A stretch of 41,708 nucleotides of DNA from Methanobrevibacter sp. (lineage in GTDB: Archaea > Methanobacteriota > Methanobacteria > Methanobacteriales > Methanobacteriaceae), in contig JAFZMD010000066.1 of the NCBI GenBank assembly GCA_017553445.1, positions 1 through 41,708 on the forward strand, given 5' to 3'. Positions within the stretch are counted from its first letter, which is position 1. Every line of letters begins with the position of its first letter. Positions 29,312 to 38,167 of the stretch are shown here, one piece after another. A program made the translations under genes and the position numbers. Below the pieces are notes generated by a model that did no database searches, was not told where the DNA came from, and saw nothing but the letters and a program-made list of their open reading frames with translations.

Positions 29312-29322
29312 TTCTCTTTTAT
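29300..29322 (+). terminator. Palindromic terminator containing the atwA stop codon
   Basis: AAAAGAGAAT (29300-29309), A, ATTCTCTTTT (29311-29320): a perfect 10-bp inverted repeat ending in T's, with the stop TAA at 29309-29311 at its centre. Confidence 0.75.
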
Positions 29323-29368
29323 TCATTTATAGACTTTTACTTAATGTTTGTACCATTTTTGTAAAAAT

Positions 29369-29461
29369 ATTCTTGGGCTGTTATCCTCTTGTGAGTAATA
29401 AGAATTTACCAAGCTATCCCCCGTTGTCCTACGGGTTCCGATATAATAATTTTATCTTTTT
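29369..29461 (-). ncRNA. Candidate reRNA/omegaRNA scaffold at the TnpB element's right end
   Basis: Read on the - strand just after the tnpB stop, there is a hairpin CCCGT-AGGACA-ACGGG (29435-29420). Then comes GGGGATAGCTTGG, and a second imperfect stem bounded by ATTCTT (29405-29400) and AAGAAT (29374-29369). CTTGG and CCAAG within it can also pair. TnpB guide RNAs are made from the 3' end of the gene and the right end in this way (family knowledge). The 3' boundary, and so the guide, is not determined. Confidence 0.5.
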
Positions 29462-30589
29462 TTAGGATATTAATTTTATTCCTTCTTTGAGTATGTTTTT
29501 TGCTGCGTTGGTGTCTCTGTGGTTTTTTGTTCCACATGATGGACAGGTCCATTTGCGTATTTCTAGTTTTAAATCTTCATATTGGTATCCGCAGATGTTA
29601 CATGTTTGGCTGGAAGGATAAAATCGATTGATTTGTACGAATTTTTTCCCGTACCATTCTGCCTTGTATTTGATCATCCGTACTAGTTTGTACAGGTTTA
29701 TTCTTTGTAGTTTTGGTGCCCATTTTTTGTTTTGAAACATTCCTTTGATGTTTAGGTTTTCCATTGAGATTATGTCATAGTTTTGTACTAGTTTTTTGCT
29801 TATTTTATGGTATTTTTCTTTGATTTTGTTGTTTCTTTTGTTTACCCATTTGTGGTATGTTTTTAGTGTTTTTTTGTAGTTTTCGCTCATGTATTTTTTT
29901 CTTGATAATTTTTTCTGGTATTTTTTAATCATTTCCTCCTCTTTTTTTATGTCTAGTTGTTCTATTTCTTTGCCGTTGGAGAGTGTTGCTAGTTTTTTGA
30001 ATCCTAAATCGATGCCTATATTTTCTCCGGTTTTTTCCAGCTCTTTTACTGTGGTAGTTATGTTAACTACTGCATAGTATTTTCCATTTTCTCTTTTAAC
30101 AGTTACATTGTTAATTTTTGAGTTTTTCAGGAGTTTATGGTACTCCTTACTGGTATGGTGGTGTACATAACCCAACTTGGCTAAACGTATTCTTTTATTT
30201 GTAACACGAATGTTGTTGCCATTTTTCTGTATCCTGAAAGATTGTTTAGGATTATTTCTGGATTTAAACCTAGGATAACCATAACCTTCTTTAAAAAACC
30301 TGTTAAATGCTTGTACTAGGTCACGGAAAACTTGCTGTTGACTTGTGGACTCACCATCACGCAAAAATGGAAATTCAACCTTCAACATCTTCAACATCAT
30401 GTTAAAATTCCTTATATTCGCATTCAATGGATAACCATGTAACTGAAATTGTTTACGCAATCGATTATACTTGGAAAGAAGTTGATTCCAAATAAAACGA
30501 GCATTTTTCATATTCTGCTCCAAAACACCAACCATCCCATCATCCGGAAAAATCTCCAACACCAAACCCTTCTTAACAACATTAACCAT
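29462..30589 (-). CDS. tnpB: RNA-guided endonuclease TnpB
   Basis: A 375-aa TnpB, close to the usual 370-410. The split RuvC site is complete: Asp194 in 'IGIDLGFKKLATLSNG', Glu277 in 'ISMENLNIKGMF' and Asp359 in 'HRDTNAAKNIL'. The zinc ribbon is intact: Cys330 and Cys333 in 'CNICG', Cys349 and Cys352 in 'CPSCG'. The N-terminal helix-turn-helix-like region and WED-like part are present, so nothing suggests decay. TnpB proteins cut DNA next to a short motif, directed by a right-end-derived RNA, and help the element persist at its site. The ATG at 30589 has AGAGGTG seven bases upstream. It lies between atwA and the peptidase, in a stretch otherwise of housekeeping genes. Confidence 0.94.
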   Translation of the reverse strand: MVNVVKKGLVLEIFPDDGMVGVLEQNMKNARFIWNQLLSKYNRLRKQFQLHGYPLNANIRNFNMMLKMLKVEFPFLRDGESTSQQQVFRDLVQAFNRFFKEGYGYPRFKSRNNPKQSFRIQKNGNNIRVTNKRIRLAKLGYVHHHTSKEYHKLLKNSKINNVTVKRENGKYYAVVNITTTVKELEKTGENIGIDLGFKKLATLSNGKEIEQLDIKKEEEMIKKYQKKLSRKKYMSENYKKTLKTYHKWVNKRNNKIKEKYHKISKKLVQNYDIISMENLNIKGMFQNKKWAPKLQRINLYKLVRMIKYKAEWYGKKFVQINRFYPSSQTCNICGYQYEDLKLEIRKWTCPSCGTKNHRDTNAAKNILKEGIKLIS

Positions 30590-30816
30590 AACTACACCTC
30601 TCCAAATAAGTATTAAATTTAATTAAATATGCCTTAAACAATAAAAATCAAAGTTCAAAGCCATATTTTTTTTCAAATATAAAACTACAAAGAATAATAT
30701 TAACCTCATATAACTTATCATTTTTCCGAGAGCATTTGAAAAGTATTCCGAACATTCATAAAAATATAGGTTCATACAAAATGTAAAAACAAATGGATAA
30801 AACTTTTAGTAATATA

Positions 30817-31476
30817 CTATAATATTTTTTTAATTTCTCTCCATTTTGGACAATTTTTATCCATCAGCATTTTAAATTTTTTTGAATGATTAAATTCAAT
30901 CAAATGACATAATTCATGTATAAATACATACTCTAAACATATTTTGGGCTTTTTAGCCAAGTTCAAATTAAGAGTAATGACTTTGTTTTTCTTGCAATTT
31001 CCCCAATTTTTCATTTTACGGATTTTTATATCTTCAGGCTTTTCACCAACGATTTTTGTACACTTATCATAAATATTATCTATTTCATTTTGAAGTTCCC
31101 GTCTATAAAAATCTTCCAATGTTTTTTGACGATTTTTAATTTTGCTTCTTTTTGAAACGGGCAGGTAAAGGACATCATCTTTTACAAAAGCGCTTTTAAT
31201 GTTATTGGCTATTAGCTGCAAGGTGTATTCCTCACCCCAAATAAGGTGTTTTTCACCATTTAAATATTTCAAATCGGGAAGATATTCCTTTTTTTCAATT
31301 TGTGAGCGCTTGTCTATAATCCAGTCCATTTTGGAGTTTACAAACTCAATGATTTTATCATCACTTACAAAATAAGGGGCTGAAATTTTAACATTACCTT
31401 CCGGAGGAATAACTCGAAGGTACATGTTTTTAATGTTTTTTCGCTGAATTATAATGTTGATTCCGTTTATTTCCAT
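30817..31476 (-). CDS. YgjP-like (DUF45) zinc metallopeptidase
   Basis: A 219-aa soluble protein with the zinc motif HExxH as 'HELCHLIEFNHSKKF' near the C-terminus, followed by 'CPKWREIKKIL', the family's usual ending. 'KNWGNCKKNKVITLNLNLA' before it is also typical (YgjP, DUF45/M48-like). The substrate is unknown. In bacteria, homologues sit near restriction systems or stand alone. I chose the start at 31476 because GAGGG lies eight bases upstream and the protein then begins 'MEINGINIIIQRKNIKNMYLRV', as in homologues. In-frame ATGs at 31506 and 31527 lack good sites. It is divergent from the marker 9 gene. Confidence 0.82.
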   Translation of the reverse strand: MEINGINIIIQRKNIKNMYLRVIPPEGNVKISAPYFVSDDKIIEFVNSKMDWIIDKRSQIEKKEYLPDLKYLNGEKHLIWGEEYTLQLIANNIKSAFVKDDVLYLPVSKRSKIKNRQKTLEDFYRRELQNEIDNIYDKCTKIVGEKPEDIKIRKMKNWGNCKKNKVITLNLNLAKKPKICLEYVFIHELCHLIEFNHSKKFKMLMDKNCPKWREIKKIL

Positions 31477-31689
31477 TAATTTTCCCTCAGTTATAATTAA
31501 ACTCATGTTGATGTCATTTTTTTTCAAAACATAATCAAATTATTGATGATGTCATTACTGATGAATCATATTATGTGCTTTATTAATAATAGTAATTTTT
31601 GTAAAAGGATGGAATAAAGCAATATTTTACAAAGTATTATATATTGTCATTTAGAGAAATTAAAATGTTATATTTTATGGTGAATTATT
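31477..31689 (+). promoter_or_regulatory. Divergent promoter region, TATA box for the marker 9 gene
   Basis: An AT-rich spacer between divergent genes. A TATA-like TATTATATAT at 31635-31644 would start transcription near 31667, 23 bases before the ATG at 31690. Confidence 0.4.
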
Positions 31690-32172
31690 ATGACTTGGGA
31701 AGATGCACCATCTCATATATGTAGGGGTGGAGATGTTAGGGGACTTGCTTTTTGTTGTCCTCCTGTCAAACCATGTCCTGTTTTAAATGCATTGGAGGAA
31801 GTAAATTTAACTCCTCAGGAATATATTCAAATTAAAACGGAGTTTGGCAGAAATACAAGATTAGGTGAAGGTGCAGGTACTTGTTTCGGTTCATTAATTT
31901 GGTGTTGCAAACCATCAAAACCTTGTCCTTTAAGAGACATGACTTTAAGAAATATGGGAATGAGTTATGATGAGTATTTGGATTTAAAAAAGGAGCTTTC
32001 AGAAAAATTGATTGGTGTTCAAAAACCGGAACCTGATGCACGAGCTGAAGCGCTTGCTAATACATTCGACATTTCAAAACTTGAAGCTATGAATGTTTTA
32101 ACCGAATGCAATAATGACTTAAGGAAAGCAGTTAGCGTTCTTAAAGCAAAATCTTTAGAGAATTCTGATTAA
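31690..32172 (+). CDS. Methanogenesis marker 9 protein, Cys-rich, with UBA-like tail
   Basis: A 160-aa protein with two copies of the marker 9 motif: '[10 protein letters not shown]' (about 21-30) and '[10 protein letters not shown]' (about 71-80). With the single Cys in 'HICRG' and 'GTCFG', this makes eight Cys in the first 80 residues, as in the family (TIGR03280-type as I recall). The domain is reported only in methanogens. It probably binds metal and its function is unknown. Residues about 117-157 ('[32 protein letters not shown]') look like a UBA/TS-N three-helix domain. Some family members are fused to a NifR3-like barrel. Here that barrel is a separate gene at 26922-27650. Precorrin-2 dehydrogenase starts two bases after the stop. 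Confidence 0.85.
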   Translation: MTWEDAPSHICRGGDVRGLAFCCPPVKPCPVLNALEEVNLTPQEYIQIKTEFGRNTRLGEGAGTCFGSLIWCCKPSKPCPLRDMTLRNMGMSYDEYLDLKKELSEKLIGVQKPEPDARAEALANTFDISKLEAMNVLTECNNDLRKAVSVLKAKSLENSD

Positions 32173-32173
32173 A

Positions 32174-32803
32174 ATGGATTGGACTGCTCTTTATTTAAAA
32201 ACTTCTGGATTAAAAGTATTTATTTTAGGTACGGGCGAAGTTGCAACTAGAAGAGCAAATAAATTTTTAGACCATGGGGCGACCGTAAAACTTGCCGGCA
32301 GCTCAATTGATGATGAGTTAATGACTAAAGGAGCCACGCTACACTCAACTGATGAAGTGGATGATTTGGTTAACTGGTCAGATTTTGTTGTAATTGCCAG
32401 TGGCGATAAAAAATTGTCTGATTATGTGGCGGGCATCTCTCATGAAAAATTAGTTAACCGCGCAGATTTTCCTGATGATGGGGATATAATTGTTCCGACA
32501 AGTTTCAATATTGGGGATATTGAAATTTCTATTTTTACCAATGGCAAAAGTCCGTTGATGGCAAGGCAATTAAGAAAAAGAATACAGTCCATCATCACCG
32601 AAGAGGATATTTTGGAAATAGAGCTTCAGGATTATTCACGTTCACTTTTAAAAGAAATCATTCCTGACCAGAAGGATAGGCGGGATTATTTATATAAAAT
32701 CTTTGAAGATGAAGATATTCAAACATTAATAAGTGCAGGAGAAATTGATAAGGCAAAGGCGGTTATTCGTGAGTCAGTAGGGAGGGATTTTGATGATACT
32801 TAA
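32174..32803 (+). CDS. Precorrin-2 dehydrogenase / siroheme-synthase N-domain (Met8p/CysG-N type)
   Basis: A 209-aa NAD-dependent dehydrogenase that oxidises precorrin-2 to sirohydrochlorin, the branch compound for siroheme, cobamides and F430. 'VFILGTGEVATRRANKFLDHGATV' is the Rossmann nucleotide-binding motif of the family, and 'LVNRADFPDDGDIIVPTSF' and 'ISIFTNGKSPLMARQLRKRI' are its later signatures. There is no methyltransferase domain, as in Met8p and archaeal homologues. Ferrochelatase activity is possible in such proteins but not shown. It overlaps hemA by 11 bases. Confidence 0.9.
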   Translation: MDWTALYLKTSGLKVFILGTGEVATRRANKFLDHGATVKLAGSSIDDELMTKGATLHSTDEVDDLVNWSDFVVIASGDKKLSDYVAGISHEKLVNRADFPDDGDIIVPTSFNIGDIEISIFTNGKSPLMARQLRKRIQSIITEEDILEIELQDYSRSLLKEIIPDQKDRRDYLYKIFEDEDIQTLISAGEIDKAKAVIRESVGRDFDDT

Positions 32804-33998
32804 CATAAGGGTTGATCATAAGATTGCAGATATTCAATCTATGGAGAATATTTCAAAAGAAATAGATGAATTATTCGATAAATTACAGGAAAAATATTCC
32901 ATTAACGAATATGTGGAAATATCTACCTGTAATCGTAAGGAATATTATATTCACAATGAAAACATCGCTTTTGATGACGAATTGCTGTCCCATGAAAATC
33001 AAAGCATTATCATTGAATATGGTGGAGCATCTGTAATGCATCTGCTTCGTATGACTTCCGGTTTGGAGTCAATGATTGTCGGTGAAGACCAAATTTTGGG
33101 CCAGGTAAAGGATGCCAAGGCCAAAGCCGTAAAGGAACATCACTGCGGCAAATCCCTGGATTTAATTTTTACAAAAGCTATTCATGTAGGTCAGGTTGTC
33201 AGAAACAAAACCAATATCAATAAAGGTTCAGTTTCCATCGGGTCTGCTGCTGTTGATTTGGCCGAATCTCATCTGGGAGATTTAAATGGCAAATCTGTTT
33301 TGGTTGTCGGTGCCGGAAAAATGGGAAAGCTTGTAGCTAAGGCATTGGCAGAAAAAGATTTGAATGCAATATTTGTGGCCAACAGGACTTTCTATGTTGC
33401 TGTTGAACTTGCTGAGGATTTGGACGGAACTGCTATTTTATTTTCACAACTTGACGAATATTTGAAAAATGCCGATTTGGTAATCAGTGCAACCAGTGCA
33501 CCCCATTCAATCATAACCAAGCAAAGGCTTGAAAATATTGGTTTGGATGATTATGGGTTGATGATGGTTGATATTGCAAATCCTCGTGATATTTCTGAGG
33601 ATGTTAAAGAATTGGGCATTAAATTATTCAACATTGACGATTTACGTGAAATTGCTGATTATAATACAAAGCTTCGTGAGAAGGAATTTGATGAAGCAGA
33701 AATCATCATCAATGAAGAGTATGTTTTACTTAAAAATTCATTTAAAATAATGGAAGTTGAAGATTTACTATCTAGTTTAAGGACATCTATGGAAGAGATA
33801 AGACAACGTGAAACAAAAAAAGCATCTTCAAAGTTGTCTAATGTAGATGGCAGTAGTAAAATTCTCAATAATCTGACAAATTCAATAGTCAATAAGATAT
33901 TCTTTGACATTTCACAGAATCTAAAACAGGCTGCACAGGATGAAAAACAGGATATACTGAAATCAGCAGAATATATTTTTGATTTTAATGGGGAATAG
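32793..33998 (+). CDS. hemA: Glutamyl-tRNA reductase
   Basis: It reduces glutamyl-tRNA(Glu) to glutamate-1-semialdehyde, the first committed step of C5-pathway tetrapyrrole synthesis, feeding F430, cobamides and siroheme. The 401 aa contain the catalytic Cys in 'ISTCNRKEYY' (about residue 46), 'GLESMIVGEDQILGQVKDA', the NADPH-binding 'LVVGAGKMGKLVAKAL' and a C-terminal helical dimerisation region. The ATG at 32793 has GGAGGGAT upstream and overlaps the end of the precorrin-2 dehydrogenase gene, so the two are coupled. Confidence 0.95.
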   Translation: MILNIRVDHKIADIQSMENISKEIDELFDKLQEKYSINEYVEISTCNRKEYYIHNENIAFDDELLSHENQSIIIEYGGASVMHLLRMTSGLESMIVGEDQILGQVKDAKAKAVKEHHCGKSLDLIFTKAIHVGQVVRNKTNINKGSVSIGSAAVDLAESHLGDLNGKSVLVVGAGKMGKLVAKALAEKDLNAIFVANRTFYVAVELAEDLDGTAILFSQLDEYLKNADLVISATSAPHSIITKQRLENIGLDDYGLMMVDIANPRDISEDVKELGIKLFNIDDLREIADYNTKLREKEFDEAEIIINEEYVLLKNSFKIMEVEDLLSSLRTSMEEIRQRETKKASSKLSNVDGSSKILNNLTNSIVNKIFFDISQNLKQAAQDEKQDILKSAEYIFDFNGE

Positions 33999-34025
33999 GT
34001 TGCATTTATTTATTCAAACATTCCC
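33991..34025. terminator. Bidirectional terminator between convergent hemA and AAA ATPase
   Basis: GGGAAT (33991-33996) pairs with ATTCCC (34020-34025). The loop carries the end of both genes: the hemA stop at 33996-33998 and the opposing stop at 34010-34012. The stem is only 6 bp. Confidence 0.45.
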
Positions 34026-35131
34026 TTAACGTTGTTTGTCTTTATTTTGCTGGATTTAAAAGCATAATCAATATCGTCCATATCAACAGTATCTTTATCA
34101 CTGGCTATTGCATGGTGAAGTGCAGTTTTAAGTATTTTTTCTTTAATGTCTCTTCCAGACATATTTTTTGATAACTTAACCAACTTTTCAATATCTGCAC
34201 TGCATTCTAATGGCAGTGTCTTTATATTTCTTTCAAATATTTCTTTTCTTTCGTTATCGTCAGGAAGCTTGAATTCAATTTCCTCTTCAAAACGGCTTCT
34301 GATGGCATTGTCCAGTGAAGACGGATTGTTTGTAGCACAAATCGTTATGACTGATTCATTTTCTTCAATTCCGTCCATTTCAGTTAAAAGGGCATTGACG
34401 ATTTCGGAAACGTCACCTCTCAATGCCTGAAATGACCTGTGAAGTGCTATAGCATCAATTTCATCAATAAAAATTATTGATGGTGAATTTTTAGATGCCT
34501 TTTCAAACAAATCATGTATTTTGGATGCTGCATCACCGACATGTTCACCGATTAATGAAGTTGCTTTAACCAGATACAAAGGAACATCAACCTCTCCTGC
34601 AAGCCCTTTAACAAGCATGGTTTTGCCCGTACCTGGATTGCCGTAGAACAATACATTTTTCGGAGCCCAAGTGCCGAAACTTTCAGGTTTTTTAAGGAAT
34701 TTTTCAATGACCTTAATTTTATTTTTCGCATTTTCCTGACCTATAACGTCTGAAAGTTTAATGTTGCTTCTTGTTGATTTGAGATTGGAATCCTTGTTCT
34801 TTTCAATAATGATGTTAATTTTAGTGTTTTCAGAAATTATTGAGTTTTCAGGCTTTACGGATATTACTTTAAATGCAAAATCCGGGATGATTTTTTGATC
34901 AAAAAGATATGAGCCACTGGTGACTTCCATACCTAACCACTGGTCACGGGCATACTGTTCGAATAAACGTTTATCCGTGATTTCTAAAGCGTTTTCCATT
35001 AATTCAAAGTCAAAAGGATAGCCTGCAGTTTTTAAAACCATGCACTCAGCATTATTTTTATTGTCTGAAGTGAAAATGGAAGATTTTTGGCTTTGGCTTT
35101 TAGATTCGCTTTTTTTAGAATTGTTTTTCAA
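34010..35131 (-). CDS. AAA-family ATPase, PAN/Cdc48-related
   Basis: A 373-aa protein with a lysine- and serine-rich tail (about 1-25), a domain of about 90 residues with no known motif, then one AAA module (about 125-360). The module has Walker A 'GNPGTGKT', Walker B 'IIFIDEID', sensor-1 'CATNNPSSLD' and the second region of homology 'AIRSRFEEEIEFKLP'. It therefore should hydrolyse ATP and form a ring. The substrate is unknown: a chaperone or unfoldase role is inferred from the family. It begins with TTG at 35131, supported by a perfect GGTGAT five bases upstream. It is divergent from the metallophosphoesterase across 81 very AT-rich bases with TATA-like sequences in both directions. Confidence 0.85.
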   Translation of the reverse strand: MKNNSKKSESKSQSQKSSIFTSDNKNNAECMVLKTAGYPFDFELMENALEITDKRLFEQYARDQWLGMEVTSGSYLFDQKIIPDFAFKVISVKPENSIISENTKINIIIEKNKDSNLKSTRSNIKLSDVIGQENAKNKIKVIEKFLKKPESFGTWAPKNVLFYGNPGTGKTMLVKGLAGEVDVPLYLVKATSLIGEHVGDAASKIHDLFEKASKNSPSIIFIDEIDAIALHRSFQALRGDVSEIVNALLTEMDGIEENESVITICATNNPSSLDNAIRSRFEEEIEFKLPDDNERKEIFERNIKTLPLECSADIEKLVKLSKNMSGRDIKEKILKTALHHAIASDKDTVDMDDIDYAFKSSKIKTNNVKGMFE

Positions 35132-35212
35132 AAAATCACCAAGTTTTAATTTATATAAATAACATTCTTAATATATATTATTATATTATATAAAATTTTG
35201 GAGTTTAGATTA

Positions 35213-36280
35213 ATGAGTTTTAGAACAAGAAGGGTCATTATCTCGACACCATTCTATATGGTATTTGAATTTTTCCTATTAAAATATACCTTTTTATTGT
35301 TGGGCGGCTGTGATGATGTATATGTAATGATTTTGGCTTTATTGATTGGGATGCTGCGTTTGGTGCCGATGTTTTTTGAGGCTAGAAAATCTACAGTTCC
35401 GGGCAGGTTTTTAACCACTGTTGATGGCGTTTGGATGTGGGTATCCTTAATGCTTTTGATAGACATTTTGATAATCTACATACTCGGTATGTTCATAACC
35501 CTTTCCTTTGAAATTAAGGTAGCATTACTGGCTATTGTGCCTATATTGGGTGTTTATAATTATTATAAAGCACACAAACTGGTTGTCAATGAAAAAACCT
35601 TGAAATTGGAAAATTTAACTCATGATATCAATATTGTTCATTTGTCTGATGTTCATTTCGGTTCCGTACGGCACAAAGAGATTATTCGCCAAATTGCAGA
35701 TAGATTAAAGGAACTTGAAGACACATGTGAAATAGCTATAATTTCGGGAGATTTGGCTGACGGATCTTCAATTGTTGAAAAGGATGACTTTTTGGCATTT
35801 AAGGAAGTTGGTATGCCCATCGTATTCACTCCGGGAAATCATGATTTCTATATTGGCATTGAAAACGTATTTGAAGCCTGCAGAAATGCGGGAATCATTA
35901 TTTTGGATAATGATTCAATTGAATTCGAAGGCCTGAATATTTTCGGTTTGACATTTAGCTTTGAAGACAGGTCTCATCCAAAAATTGATGAATCTTTAAT
36001 TAAGGAAGGTTTTGTAAATATTATCAATTACCATGTTCCATATTATTGGGATGAATTTTCAAAAATAGGCTTTGATATTCAGTTGTCCGGCCATACTCAT
36101 GGGGGACAGTTCTATCCTGCAGTAAACTTTGCAGAAATATTGTTTGGGTATAACATGGGGTTATTTAAAGATTCTTTGGGCAGATACTTGCATGTAACGA
36201 CTGGTGTCGGGTCAATGGATACCCCAATGAGATGGGGAACCGATTCCGAATTGGTAATCCTAAAATTGAGGAAAAATTAA
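35213..36280 (+). CDS. Membrane-anchored metallophosphoesterase, YaeI/LpxG-like
   Basis: A 355-aa protein with about four transmembrane segments (about 9-30, 37-55, 72-95 and 100-118) and a calcineurin-type phosphoesterase domain. The metal-binding motifs are all there: Asp146 and His148 in 'SDVHFG', 'GDLAD' (about 179-183), 'GNHD' (208-211), 'NYHVP' and 'GHTHGGQ'. The arrangement is that of predicted membrane phosphohydrolases acting on lipids such as pyrophosphoryl lipids. The archaeal substrate is unknown. The ATG at 35213 has TTGGAG nine bases upstream; a TTG at 35198 overlaps that site. Its stop overlaps the convergent endonuclease IV-like gene by four bases. Confidence 0.88.
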   Translation: MSFRTRRVIISTPFYMVFEFFLLKYTFLLLGGCDDVYVMILALLIGMLRLVPMFFEARKSTVPGRFLTTVDGVWMWVSLMLLIDILIIYILGMFITLSFEIKVALLAIVPILGVYNYYKAHKLVVNEKTLKLENLTHDINIVHLSDVHFGSVRHKEIIRQIADRLKELEDTCEIAIISGDLADGSSIVEKDDFLAFKEVGMPIVFTPGNHDFYIGIENVFEACRNAGIIILDNDSIEFEGLNIFGLTFSFEDRSHPKIDESLIKEGFVNIINYHVPYYWDEFSKIGFDIQLSGHTHGGQFYPAVNFAEILFGYNMGLFKDSLGRYLHVTTGVGSMDTPMRWGTDSELVILKLRKN

Positions 36281-37113
36281 ATCATATTTTCATATAATTC
36301 CTTCATCTTTAAAGCATCAATGTCTCTAAGTGGAGTTTCACAAATGATATTGGCTTTCCAACCGTTATCTATAAGGTTTGCAAGTAAATCTTCAATTTGG
36401 GGACCGTATTCATCACTTTCATCTAATGTATGGTGCTTAACCTCTCCATGGGATGCATATTCAATAGTTGTAAAATGGCAATGCAGACGGTCGATGTCCA
36501 GGTTATCTTCCAGAGTTGAAAAAATGCAGTTATAATCGTCTTTTTTAGTTAAATATCCTCTTCCTCGAGCATGGACATGTGCAAAATCAATTGTAGGCTC
36601 GAAATGGTCAAAACTTGAACATAACTCAATAATTTCTCCGATATTTCCTTGCTGTGTTCTTTTACCTGTGGTTTCCGGAGCAAAAGTAAACTCTTCAATG
36701 CCTTCAGCTTCAAGCTCTTCAAACAGACGATTAACTGTCTGTTTAGAAACTTCCATTGCTTTTTCGGGCTTTTGATTTGTATAAAACCCTGGGTGGAAAA
36801 CAAGTCTATAAGCACCCATCCATTCACCTGCACGTGCAGTGGCTATTAAATGACCGATGCTTTTATCGATTTTTTCGCTGTCTTTAGCACATAGGTTAAT
36901 ATAATAAGGACCGTGCATTGAAATTAAAATATCAAATTTCTCTGATTCTTCTTTCAATATTCTGGCAGACCCCTCACCAATTCTAACGCCGTAAGGGGAT
37001 TGATATTCATAAGAATCAAGTCCTATCCTTTGAATATATTTTGGAGCTTTATAAGCTGCTCCTTTATAATTAACTGGACTTCCTGCAGGTCCGAAAAAGA
37101 CTTTATTTTTCAT
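36277..37113 (-). CDS. nfo: Endonuclease IV-like TIM-barrel protein (AP endonuclease family 2)
   Basis: A 278-aa TIM barrel with the tri-zinc site residues of the Nfo family in order: His in 'SMHGPYYINL', His in 'LVFHPGFYT', Glu in 'FAPETTGK', Asp and His in 'TIDFAHVHARG', His in 'LHCHFT' and Glu in 'ICETPL'. It would cut DNA at abasic sites in base-excision repair. The archaeal branch is slightly divergent, so the activity is inferred. I chose the ATG at 37113, which gives 'MKNKVFFGPAGSP'. The longer frame to 37203 would run into the gap gene and its terminator. Confidence 0.87.
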   Translation of the reverse strand: MKNKVFFGPAGSPVNYKGAAYKAPKYIQRIGLDSYEYQSPYGVRIGEGSARILKEESEKFDILISMHGPYYINLCAKDSEKIDKSIGHLIATARAGEWMGAYRLVFHPGFYTNQKPEKAMEVSKQTVNRLFEELEAEGIEEFTFAPETTGKRTQQGNIGEIIELCSSFDHFEPTIDFAHVHARGRGYLTKKDDYNCIFSTLEDNLDIDRLHCHFTTIEYASHGEVKHHTLDESDEYGPQIEDLLANLIDNGWKANIICETPLRDIDALKMKELYENMI

Positions 37114-37119
37114 TTTAAT

Positions 37120-37163
37120 CAAAAATATTAAAAAAGAGTAAATAAGGGAATTATAAAATTCCC
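37120..37163 (-). terminator. Palindromic terminator containing the gap stop codon
   Basis: GGGAATT (37146-37152), loop ATAA, AATTCCC (37157-37163): a perfect 7-bp stem spanning the gap stop (37151-37153). It is followed on the - strand by T-rich sequence including a run of six T. Confidence 0.72.
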
Positions 37164-38167
37164 ATAGCTTTATTGGTTTTTGCAATTGATTTTTCGTTAT
37201 CACTTTCCATTTCTAAAAGTGCACGAATAGCATCAATATTTTCTGGAACAACATCAGATTCTTGGTGTACTGCTTGCATGTAGAATAATTCGTTTCCTAC
37301 AACGTTGATTGATTCTTTCCATACTGGAATTTCGTATAAATCATTCCTGCTTCTACCTAATTCCTTAGCATATTCCATTAATTCAGCAGTAGATCCTAAT
37401 CCTTCTTCTGCAGAAACAACAATTACTCTTGAACGTTTTTGTAATGCTTCAACAATTTCATCGGTTTCCACTTCGTTGTTGATTTCAACCATGATGTTGT
37501 GTTGGTGCATTAAGGTTGTAGGTACGAGTAAAGCCATTGTGGTAACGTCAATGCCTTCCATAACGGTTTTCACGTCAGGACCGTGGTGAGACGGTACTTT
37601 TGGAGGGTTAGGTACAATAGCGTTAATTGGACCTTTCTTTATTTCAGATGGGTCTGATCCTCTTCTGACCATTACTGCTCTGACTTTTTTAATGTCTGCT
37701 ATTGGGTCAATTGTGCTTAATGTACGGGTAAGGCCTGTAGTGTTACAGGATACTACTCTGGTATAGTCTTTACCGTAAGAATCATCATAATTGGAAATAG
37801 CATTAAATGAAAGGCCAGTAAGTTCGTGATCTTCTCCGCCTTGGTAAATTGCTTTTACACCTGCTTTTTTATACATTTCAAGGTTTTGCGGACCGATTGT
37901 TCCTGGAGTACAGTCAACAACAACATCTGCTTCCTGAATCATGTCTTCAACAGTTCCTGCAATTTCGATTCCTGCATCTTTAAACATCTGTTCTCTTTCA
38001 GGAATTCCAATGTATAAAGGATAACCTTTTTCTTCAACTGCAGTTCTTGCTTCGTAGTTTGGTCTAGTTTTACTAACACCAATCACTTTCATATCATCTT
38101 GAGCTGCAACAGCATCAGCAACTCTTTTACCGATAGTTCCATATCCATTAATTGCAACAGTTTTCAT
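37151..38167 (-). CDS. gap: Archaeal glyceraldehyde-3-phosphate dehydrogenase (phosphorylating, type II)
   Basis: It interconverts 1,3-bisphosphoglycerate and glyceraldehyde 3-phosphate, mainly in the gluconeogenic direction in methanogens, and pairs functionally with ppsA in this window. The 338 aa begin '[20 protein letters not shown]' (Rossmann motif) and carry the catalytic Cys141 in '[14 protein letters not shown]'. These are archaeal class II features rather than bacterial 'SCTTN'. AAGGGATT gives its Shine-Dalgarno, and a TATA-like TTTTATATAATTT lies at about 38214-38226. Confidence 0.96.
   Translation of the reverse strand: MKTVAINGYGTIGKRVADAVAAQDDMKVIGVSKTRPNYEARTAVEEKGYPLYIGIPEREQMFKDAGIEIAGTVEDMIQEADVVVDCTPGTIGPQNLEMYKKAGVKAIYQGGEDHELTGLSFNAISNYDDSYGKDYTRVVSCNTTGLTRTLSTIDPIADIKKVRAVMVRRGSDPSEIKKGPINAIVPNPPKVPSHHGPDVKTVMEGIDVTTMALLVPTTLMHQHNIMVEINNEVETDEIVEALQKRSRVIVVSAEEGLGSTAELMEYAKELGRSRNDLYEIPVWKESINVVGNELFYMQAVHQESDVVPENIDAIRALLEMESDNEKSIAKTNKAMGIL

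Larger units (their letters stand above)
29369..30650 (-). mobile_element. IS200/IS605-group element with TnpB only (IS1341-like), ends approximate
   Basis: An intact tnpB with a structured right end at 29369-29461 but no Y1 transposase (tnpA) anywhere in the window. It would need TnpA in trans to move. The left end lies somewhere in the AT-rich 30590-30816 and could not be placed. No target duplication is expected for this group. Confidence 0.55.
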
